A stretch of 7,295 bases of DNA from Pseudomonadota bacterium (GTDB lineage: Bacteria > Pseudomonadota > Alphaproteobacteria > Acetobacterales > Acetobacteraceae): the NCBI GenBank assembly GCA_021779655.1, contig JAJYAF010000107.1, forward strand, positions 1 to 7,295, read 5' to 3'. Position 1 is the first letter of the stretch. Each line of letters opens with the position of its first letter. A program made the position numbers and the translations under genes. This document shows positions 1 to 5,560 of the stretch, in pieces. The notes beneath the pieces were generated by a model. That model was not told where the DNA came from. It did not search any database and worked only from the letters and a program-made list of their open reading frames with translations.

Positions 1-1810
1 CAACGGCACGATCGAAAAACTCACAAAAATCGTTTATTCCGCCTGCAATCTTTGCAAAGCCGATCCTCGGGCGCCCCCGTTCTGGCAGATCCGCGCCGGC
101 TCCGCCACACGCGACCTTCAGCACAAGCGGATCGAATATGCCAACGCGGTGATGGAGATCCATGGCATTCCCGTTTTCTACCTGCCGTACATGACGCAAC
201 CCGATCCCTCGGTGAAACGGCAGACGGGACTGCTTTTTCCCTCTCTCGGCACCACCTCGCATCTCGGCTTTTTCGCGGCCGTGCCCTACTATATCGTGCT
301 CAACCGCGATTCCGACCTGACGCTCACCCCGATCGTCGCCGTCAAGAACGGGCCGGTGCTCGATGCGAAATACCGCGAGGCTTTCAATAACGGCACGCTG
401 AACCTCGACGTCTCCGGTGGCCGTGACAGTTCCCGGGGACGGGACAGTTTCGGCGAAGCCGTTTTCACGAGCGGAACCTTCGATCTCAACCCGGATTGGC
501 GCGCCGGCTTCAACTACAACCACGCCTCCAGCCCCGATTATCTGAACGATTTCGAATTTCTTCCCAATGCCGCCTATCTGAGCAGCAACGCCTATCTGGA
601 AGGCTTCGGACAGGGTTCGTATGCCAGGATCGAAACCGACACCTATCAGGGCCTGGTCACGAGCATCGACCAGAATACGCTGCCCGTCGTCCTTCCCTAT
701 GGCGAATATGATTTCACCTCCGATCCGGACGGCTTGGGAGGGCGGTTCAGCATCCATGCGGATGCCTTCAACGTGCTGCGCAACCTTGGCACCGACAGCC
801 GGCGCGCCGCGCTCGTCGGCGGTTACCGGTTGCCCTTCAACGGCCCGTTCGGACAAATCTGGCGGCTGCGGGCGGAACTGATCAGCGCCGGCTACGAGGC
901 GGCGGATTTATACGAGCAGCCGAGCTACGCGCTACGGACGAACAGTGCCGGCACCGCCCGCGCCGTGCCGTTCGCCGCGCTGATGATGCGCTGGCCTTTC
1001 CTGCGTTCCGGCCGCTTCGGCAGCCAGATCCTGGAACCGGAGGTTCAGTTCGTGAGCGCGCCCAATATCGGCATCTCCCAGAACAACAGGATTCCGAACG
1101 AGGACAGCCTGGACCTCGAATTTTCCGACGCCAATCTCTTCGATCTCAACCGCTATCCCGGTATCGACCGGATCGAGGGCGGCTCGCGCGTGGATTACGC
1201 CATGCATGCCGCCTGGTATCTGCCGCGCGGCACGCTGTTGGACGGGATCGTCGGCCAATCCTACCGCTTCCATAAGGATCTGGACTACCTGCCTGGCTCC
1301 GGGTTGAACGACAACATATCCGATATCGTCGCCCGCGCCACGCTGGCGCCAACGCCCTGGTTCAATCTCACCTACCGCACCCGGCTCAGCCATCGGAGCC
1401 TGGGCGTACGGATGATCGACACCACGGCCAGCTTCGGCACGAGCCTGCTGAATTTTTCCGGCGGGTATCTCTACACCAGCACCAATCCTTACCTGCTGTA
1501 TACGCAACCGTTGCAGCTCGGCGTGCCGGCCAGTTTCCCGGCTGCCTATTTCGTGCCACGCAAGGAAATCACCGCCAATCTCGGCACCAGCTTCGCGGCC
1601 TGGTCCTTCTCTGCCGGCACCGAGCGCAACCTTCAGACCGGAAAATTCGATACCGCGAACTTCAGCGTTGCCTGGCAGAACGAATGCACCGCGATCAGCC
1701 TGATTTATAACGAGCGTTTCACCTCGTTCAATCTGGACAACGGCAATACCACCGTGCTGCTGCAGATCACCTTCAAAACCCTCGGAAATGTCGGATTCAA
1801 CGCGTTATGA
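1..1810 (+). CDS. lptD: LPS-assembly outer membrane protein LptD (C-terminal part, 5' end outside window)
   Basis: LptD forms the outer-membrane beta-barrel that, with LptE, inserts lipopolysaccharide into the outer leaflet. The frame is open from base 2 to the TGA at 1808-1810, giving 602 visible residues, so the true start lies to the left. The in-frame ATG at 149 is internal, because LptD-like sequence precedes it: a CNLC motif (visible residues 15-18), then PPFWQIRAGSATRD, then PVFYLPYMTQPDPSVKRQTG, which ends the periplasmic domain and opens the barrel. The rest is rich in alternating polar/aromatic strands (many Y, F, W, N, D) and ends with an ITFKTLG-type closing strand, as expected for an LptD C-terminal domain. 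A single Cys sits near the end (codon 1685-1687, in NECTAIS); with the N-proximal pair it could form the interdomain disulfides known in LptD. The gene overlaps surA by 4 bases (ATGA), suggesting one operon. Identification is from recognised motifs, not a search. Confidence 0.95.
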   Translation, partial: NGTIEKLTKIVYSACNLCKADPRAPPFWQIRAGSATRDLQHKRIEYANAVMEIHGIPVFYLPYMTQPDPSVKRQTGLLFPSLGTTSHLGFFAAVPYYIVLNRDSDLTLTPIVAVKNGPVLDAKYREAFNNGTLNLDVSGGRDSSRGRDSFGEAVFTSGTFDLNPDWRAGFNYNHASSPDYLNDFEFLPNAAYLSSNAYLEGFGQGSYARIETDTYQGLVTSIDQNTLPVVLPYGEYDFTSDPDGLGGRFSIHADAFNVLRNLGTDSRRAALVGGYRLPFNGPFGQIWRLRAELISAGYEAADLYEQPSYALRTNSAGTARAVPFAALMMRWPFLRSGRFGSQILEPEVQFVSAPNIGISQNNRIPNEDSLDLEFSDANLFDLNRYPGIDRIEGGSRVDYAMHAAWYLPRGTLLDGIVGQSYRFHKDLDYLPGSGLNDNISDIVARATLAPTPWFNLTYRTRLSHRSLGVRMIDTTASFGTSLLNFSGGYLYTSTNPYLLYTQPLQLGVPASFPAAYFVPRKEITANLGTSFAAWSFSAGTERNLQTGKFDTANFSVAWQNECTAISLIYNERFTSFNLDNGNTTVLLQITFKTLGNVGFNAL

Positions 1811-3108
1811 TGAAAACCTATCGCTTACTGGCCGGCATCGGAGTTCTTGGCGCCGTGTTTGCCGGAACCTTTGCCGGAACCTTTGCCGGGGGCATACCCT
1901 TGGCTCATGGGCAGAGCGCGCATATCGCCGCGGTCGTGAACGGCCAGTTGATCACCGATGCCGATGTGGCAGACCGCGCGCGGCTTTTTGCCCTTTCCAC
2001 CGGCATGCCGCCGACGCCGGATATTCTTGTGCGCCTGAAGCCGCAGATCACCCAGCAGTTGATCGACGAGACCCTGGAACTGCAGGAGATCAACAAACGC
2101 AACATCGTGGTGCCGGAACAGGATATCGTCAACGCCATCGCGCATATCGAACAGAGCAACAACATGCCGGCGGGGGCGTTGCGGGCCCGGCTGGAGGCCT
2201 CCGGTGTCGACTTCCAGACATTGATCTCCCAGCTGCGCATCGAGATCGGCTGGCAGCGGGTTCTCCATCAGGTTCTGGGTCCAGGCCTGCGACCCACGTC
2301 CGGCGACATCGCGGCGGAAAAAAAGGCGCTGAAGGCCGAACTCGGCAGTGTGCAATATCATCTTTCGGAGATCTTCATCCCGGTTGAGGATCCGGCGAAT
2401 GAGAAAAACGCGCGGGATTTCGCGGCTACCGTTATCCAGCAGTTGCGGCAGGGTGCGCCTTTTCCCATTGTCGCCGCCCAGTTCAGCCAGGCGGACAGCG
2501 CGCTGCAAGGCGGCGATCTCGGCTTCGTTTCGGTCAACCAGCTCGACCCGGCGGTGGCGGCAGTGGTGAAGACCATGCCGGTCGGCGCCATCAGCAACCC
2601 GGTGCGCGTACCCGGCGGATATGACATCGTGCAATTGCAGGCGACCCGTAGCGTGGGCACGGATATGCAGACCCTGCTCTCGATGCGCCAAACCTATCTG
2701 CCGTTTCCCGCGCCGATCACCAATGGCCAGGTCGGCCCGCAACAGGCCGCGGTTATCGGCAAGCTGGAGGCAGCCTCGCACAATGTCCATTCCTGCGCCG
2801 ACATGGAAGCGCTGAACAATCAGCTGGGCCACATCCGCCCGGCCGATCCGGGCCAGATCAATCTCGCCAACGTGACACCGCCTCCCTTCCAGGCACTGCT
2901 CGCCAATCTGCCGATTGGCCAGGTCAGCCAGCCGCTGGTCGCCCCGGACGGAATTTCCATCGTCATTGTCTGTAGCCGCAAAACGGCGCCGGTGGGCCTG
3001 CCCTCGGATGACGACATCGCCGCCAGCATCGTCAATCAGCGGGTGCAAATGGAATCCCAGCAGCTTCTGGACGATCTGCGCCACCGCTCGATCATCACCC
3101 AGAGCTGA
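1807..3108 (+). CDS. surA: Periplasmic chaperone / peptidyl-prolyl isomerase SurA
   Basis: SurA escorts unfolded outer-membrane proteins across the periplasm to the BAM complex. The product has 433 residues, similar to other SurA proteins. An N-terminal signal peptide (residues 1-35; K3 and R6, then a hydrophobic core) ends at a plausible AHG|QS cleavage site. A SurA N-terminal chaperone domain follows (about 38-180: AAVVNGQLITDADVADRARL, then a helical ITQQLIDETLELQE segment). One clear parvulin/PpiC domain spans about 181-282, with HLSEIF, GGDLGFVS (235-242) and PGGYDIVQL. A second, degenerate PpiC-like region lies at about 325-392 and holds the only two cysteines (C330, C389), a possible disulfide. 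The C-terminal helix (QRVQMESQQLLDDLRHRSII) is typical of the family. The start overlaps the lptD stop (ATGA), so translation is probably coupled. The signal peptide contains a 12-bp tandem repeat. The usual downstream genes pdxA and rsmA are not present here. Confidence 0.95.
   Translation: MMKTYRLLAGIGVLGAVFAGTFAGTFAGGIPLAHGQSAHIAAVVNGQLITDADVADRARLFALSTGMPPTPDILVRLKPQITQQLIDETLELQEINKRNIVVPEQDIVNAIAHIEQSNNMPAGALRARLEASGVDFQTLISQLRIEIGWQRVLHQVLGPGLRPTSGDIAAEKKALKAELGSVQYHLSEIFIPVEDPANEKNARDFAATVIQQLRQGAPFPIVAAQFSQADSALQGGDLGFVSVNQLDPAVAAVVKTMPVGAISNPVRVPGGYDIVQLQATRSVGTDMQTLLSMRQTYLPFPAPITNGQVGPQQAAVIGKLEAASHNVHSCADMEALNNQLGHIRPADPGQINLANVTPPPFQALLANLPIGQVSQPLVAPDGISIVIVCSRKTAPVGLPSDDDIAASIVNQRVQMESQQLLDDLRHRSIITQS
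1858..1889 (+). repeat. 12-bp in-frame tandem repeat in the surA signal peptide
   Basis: The unit TTTGCCGGAACC is present in 2.67 exact copies (1858-1869, 1870-1881, partial 1882-1889). It encodes F-A-G-T repeats at SurA residues 18-28, within the hydrophobic part of the signal peptide. Copies are identical at the DNA level, including third codon positions, which suggests recent duplication by replication slippage and not selection on protein sequence alone. Confidence 0.9.
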
Positions 3109-3144
3109 ACGAGGCGGGAGCGTGCGTTTTTTCGTGGTTTGGAC

Positions 3145-3173
3145 TTGGGAAAATGCCCGGCTGCCGGTAAGCT
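3145..3173 (+). promoter_or_regulatory. Weak candidate sigma70-type promoter for the SDR gene
   Basis: In the 99-base gap between surA and the SDR gene there is TTGGGA (3145-3150), a 17-base spacer and TAAGCT (3168-3173), 34 bases before the SDR start. Both boxes match the consensus only partly, and such matches occur by chance. The gap itself and the change of gene function are the better reasons to suspect a separate promoter. Confidence 0.2.
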
Positions 3174-3192
3174 GCGCGCGCCTCACGAAACC

Positions 3193-3198
3193 GAAAGG
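3193..3198 (+). promoter_or_regulatory. Ribosome binding site deciding the SDR start
   Basis: GAAAGG lies 9 bases before the ATG at 3208. It supports that ATG over the in-frame ATG at 3139, which would add 23 residues unlike any SDR N-terminus. SDR proteins normally begin only 5-10 residues before the first Rossmann strand, as the 3208 start does. Confidence 0.55.
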
Positions 3199-3207
3199 CA
3201 AGCGCTG

Positions 3208-4017
3208 ATGCGCCTTAAGGATAAACGTGCTTTCGTCAGCGGCGGCGGCGGCCATATCGGTCGCGCGACGGCGCTGAAATTCGCGGCCGAAGGCGCGGCC
3301 GTCATCGTCTCCGACATCCGCGCGGAACCCGCGGAGGAAACCGTGCGGCTGATCATGGCACAGGGCGGCAGGGCGCTCTCCTGCCCCGGCGATCTTACCG
3401 ACCCCGAGCAGTGCGCCGCGATTTTCGCCGCGGGCGCTGAAGCCCTGGGCGGGATCGATATTCTGTTCAATAATGCTGGTATTATCGCGCCTGACGACAC
3501 GGGGCCGGTGGAAACGCCGATGGACGCCTGGAACGCGACGCTCGCCGCCAATCTCACCGGCGTCTTTCTGGCCTGCAAATACGGTATTCCGCATTTGCTG
3601 AAGGCCGGTGGCGGCGCCATCGTCAACAATGCTTCCATCGTCGCGCTGGTCGGCTCGGCCTATCCGCAGATCGCCTATACCGCGGCCAAGGGCGGCGTGC
3701 TGGCGATGACGCGCGAGCTCGCCATTATGTATGCGCGGCGCAATATCCGCGCCAATGCCATCTGCCCGGGCCCGGTCGCCACGCCGCTGGTCACCGCCTT
3801 CCTGGCGGACAAGGCGGCATGGGAAGCGCGCCGGCCCTATATGCCGATGGGCCGCCTCGGCAAGCCGGAGGAAATCGCCGCGCTGGTCGCCTTCCTCGCC
3901 TCCGACGAAGCCTCCTACATTACCGGGGGAACCTATGCCGCCGATGGCGGTATTACGGCGGCCTATGTGATCCGCGACGATTCCCCGGGCGGCATGGCTG
4001 AGCATTTGAAAACCTGA
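3208..4017 (+). CDS. SDR family NAD(P)-dependent oxidoreductase (classical, FabG-like)
   Basis: This is a 269-residue classical short-chain dehydrogenase/reductase that interconverts an alcohol and a ketone with a nicotinamide cofactor, probably in the cytoplasm. The substrate cannot be told from sequence. The whole fold is visible: the glycine-rich loop SGGGGHIG (11-18), an acidic D36 at the end of the second strand (usually favouring NAD(H) over NADP(H)), D62 before the third helix, NNAG (88-91), catalytic N115, S143 (in NNASI), Y157 and K161 (YTAAK), PG (187-188), and a C-terminal GGTYAADGG segment. Length is slightly above the usual 245-255 because of a tail after that segment (AAYVIRDDSPGGMAEHLKT). 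The loop is odd: the second glycine of TGxxxGxG is His16, and four successive GGC codons encode the Gly run. The gene sits 99 bases after surA and meets holC tail to tail. Names such as FabG or glucose dehydrogenase would be guesses. Confidence 0.93.
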   Translation: MRLKDKRAFVSGGGGHIGRATALKFAAEGAAVIVSDIRAEPAEETVRLIMAQGGRALSCPGDLTDPEQCAAIFAAGAEALGGIDILFNNAGIIAPDDTGPVETPMDAWNATLAANLTGVFLACKYGIPHLLKAGGGAIVNNASIVALVGSAYPQIAYTAAKGGVLAMTRELAIMYARRNIRANAICPGPVATPLVTAFLADKAAWEARRPYMPMGRLGKPEEIAALVAFLASDEASYITGGTYAADGGITAAYVIRDDSPGGMAEHLKT

Positions 4018-4033
4018 GCGCCTGACGGCGCTC
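4016..4033. terminator. Hairpin between the convergent SDR and holC genes, probable bidirectional terminator
   Basis: A perfect 7-bp inverted repeat, GAGCGCC / GGCGCTC, with a 4-base loop (TGAC) begins inside the SDR stop codon (4015-4017). It lies 28 bases beyond the holC stop. On the minus strand the hairpin is followed by AGGTTTTC, a short T tract, so it best fits an intrinsic terminator for the mrp-holC transcript. On the plus strand no T run follows. Confidence 0.5.
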
Positions 4034-4061
4034 TGAAATCACTATCTTGGCGGGGCCGCGC

Positions 4062-4508
4062 TCAGGCCGATTTGTCCCAGCCCGTTTTGCCTTGCTTCCA
4101 GTACGTGATGCCGTGGCCCGCCGCTTTTGCCGCTTGCCAGCGCCGCCGCGCCGCCGCCACCGCGGCCTCGTCGGTGCCGTCGAACAGATCGAACACCCGT
4201 GCATAGGCGGCCAGATCGGCGGCCTCCGCCCCGAAGACGAGAAACAGGTAGCGCGCCCGCGCCGGATTTATTTCCTGGGCGGTGATGAACACCGGCTGCC
4301 ATTGCGGGTGCGGTGAGCCCGCAGTGCCATGCGGCAGCCAGTCGGGCGCCGCGCAAACCCAAAGCGCGTCGTCGATCGCGGCCACCTGCTGTTCGCTGCC
4401 GCAAAGCACCAGCGCCCGCTCGCCCTGCGCTATCGTACGGCCGAGCAGGGCCGGCAGCGCGGCGATCACGCCGGTCCGCGTTAAATGATAGAAGCCGATC
4501 TCCGCCAT
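4062..4508 (-). CDS. holC: DNA polymerase III chi subunit HolC
   Basis: HolC (chi) is the clamp-loader-associated subunit that links the replisome to single-stranded-DNA-binding protein. The 148-residue product matches the family in length and motifs: an EIGFYHLT start, LVLCGSEQQVAAIDDALW (34-50), WLPHG (57-61), QPVFITAQEINPARARYLFL (71-90), RRRW (121-124) and a C-terminal GHGITYWKQGKTGWDKSA, a typical alphaproteobacterial ending. The frame stays open upstream to 4721, but that part lies antiparallel in another frame over mrp and is Arg/Gly/Pro-rich shadow. The ATG at 4508-4506 shares one base with the mrp stop (TGATG), so translation is probably reinitiated from mrp. A hairpin 28 bases downstream probably ends the transcript. 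In many proteobacteria holC follows pepA; here it follows mrp. Confidence 0.92.
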   Translation of the reverse strand: MAEIGFYHLTRTGVIAALPALLGRTIAQGERALVLCGSEQQVAAIDDALWVCAAPDWLPHGTAGSPHPQWQPVFITAQEINPARARYLFLVFGAEAADLAAYARVFDLFDGTDEAAVAAARRRWQAAKAAGHGITYWKQGKTGWDKSA

Positions 4509-5497
4509 CAATCCGCGAGGCTGCCGGCAACCTGGTCGGCGATCGCGCGGAAGGCGGCGGCAGCCTCGCTCTGCGGTGCCGCGGCCACGACCGGCGTGCC
4601 GGCATCGCCCGCCTCGCGGATCGAAGGCAGCAGCGGCACCTCGCCCAGCAGCGGCACGCCGATCCGGCCGGCCTCCGCCCGGGCCCCGCCATGGCCGAAA
4701 ATCTCGCTCCGTTCGCCGCAATGGGGGCAGGCGAAATAGGACATGTTCTCCACGATCCCAAGCACCGGCACCCGCGTCTGCTCGAACATCTTCACGCCGC
4801 GCCGGGCATCGATCAGCGCAATGTCCTGCGGGGTGGAAACGATCACCGCGCCGCGCAGCCGCAGCTTTTGCGCCAGCGTGAGCTGCGCATCCCCGGTGCC
4901 CGGCGGCAGGTCGATCACCAGCACATCCAGCGCGCCCCAGGCGACCTGGCCGAGCAACTGGGTGAGCGCGCCCATGACCATCGGCCCGCGCCAGATCATC
5001 GCGGTTTCCTCTGGCACCAGCAGGCCGATGGACATGCAGGCGAGGCCCCAGGCATGCAGCGGCAGGATCGTTTTGTCCTGAACCTCGGGACGTGCGGTGA
5101 GGCCCAGCATCCGCGGCAGGGACGGGCCGTGGATATCGGCGTCCAGCAATCCCACGCGCCGCCCGGCCTCTGCCAGCGCCACCGCCAGATTGACCGCAAC
5201 CGTCGATTTTCCCACCCCGCCCTTGCCGGAGGCGACGGCTATGATGTTCTTCACCCCGGGCAACAGCACCGCTGCCGGCTGGGTTTCGCGCTCGGCCGTG
5301 AAAACCACGGTGGCGCGCGCGATTCCCGGCACTGCCGCGATCGCCGCTTCGATTTCCGGCCGGCGGCGCTCCAGCGCCGCCGCATCCTCGCGCCGGACCA
5401 AAAGACTCAACCGGGCTTGTCCCTCCTTTACATGCAGGCTCTCCAGCGTCGCGCCGAGATTCATGCGCGTGAGAGCCGCGCGGATTTCCGCTTCCAT
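4508..5497 (-). CDS. mrp: Mrp/ApbC family iron-sulfur cluster carrier ATPase
   Basis: Mrp/ApbC proteins are cytoplasmic P-loop NTPases that bind an Fe-S cluster at a dimer interface and pass it to apo-enzymes. The product has 329 residues. Residues 1 to about 75 form the MIP18/DUF59-type domain common in bacterial Mrp. A linker (LLPGVKNIIAVAS) leads to the deviant Walker A motif GKGGVGKS (91-98). Then come LLDADIHGPSLPRML (117-131), WRGPMVMGAL (169-178), VLVIDLPPGTGD (192-203, Walker B region) and STPQDIALIDARRG (221-234). CPHC (257-260, in NMSYFACPHCGE) provides the CxxC Fe-S ligands. All key residues are present. The ATG at 5497-5495 is preceded by only a weak AGAG element 7 bases upstream. 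The gene is divergent from htrA and ends in a TGATG overlap with holC. Confidence 0.95.
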   Translation of the reverse strand: MEAEIRAALTRMNLGATLESLHVKEGQARLSLLVRREDAAALERRRPEIEAAIAAVPGIARATVVFTAERETQPAAVLLPGVKNIIAVASGKGGVGKSTVAVNLAVALAEAGRRVGLLDADIHGPSLPRMLGLTARPEVQDKTILPLHAWGLACMSIGLLVPEETAMIWRGPMVMGALTQLLGQVAWGALDVLVIDLPPGTGDAQLTLAQKLRLRGAVIVSTPQDIALIDARRGVKMFEQTRVPVLGIVENMSYFACPHCGERSEIFGHGGARAEAGRIGVPLLGEVPLLPSIREAGDAGTPVVAAAPQSEAAAAFRAIADQVAGSLAD

Positions 5498-5536
5498 CGG
5501 GTTACTCTAGCACTGCGCCGGCTGCGGGCATATGGC

Positions 5537-5560
5537 GGAACAAAAAACGGAGCCAATGTT
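5537..5560 (+). promoter_or_regulatory. Possible ECF-sigma-type promoter upstream of htrA
   Basis: GGAAC (5537-5541), then 16 bases, then GTT (5558-5560) resembles the GGAAC-N16/17-cGTT pattern of alphaproteobacterial EcfG-type sigma factors. The base before GTT is T and not C, and the spacing measured to that base is one short. If functional, transcription would begin near 5567 and the htrA start would have to be the ATG at 5601. The same bases include the GGAG that could serve as a ribosome binding site for the ATG at 5556, so the two readings exclude each other. Confidence 0.22.

Noticed and set aside
149..151. ATG at 149 as the true start of lptD
   Set aside because: The same frame is open to the left edge and encodes conserved LptD sequence (CNLC, PPFWQIRA) before this ATG, so it is an internal Met.
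3084..3132. Possible intrinsic terminator after surA, with TTTTTT at 3127-3132
   Set aside because: The T run is real, but I find no strong GC stem directly before it; the best pairing (CCGCTCG with CGAGGCGG) has a bulge, a long loop and an ill-placed distance to the T run.
1825..4005. A 726-codon open frame on the minus strand across surA and the SDR gene
   Set aside because: It is antisense to two well-recognised genes, its product is Arg/Gly/Asp/His-rich without any domain I recognise, and long antisense frames are expected in GC-rich DNA.
5532..5534. ATG at 5532 as the htrA start
   Set aside because: No ribosome binding site is visible, it adds an acidic/polar stretch (MAEQKTEP) before the signal peptide, and codon use there is unlike the rest of the gene. 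It is not excluded, only less likely.
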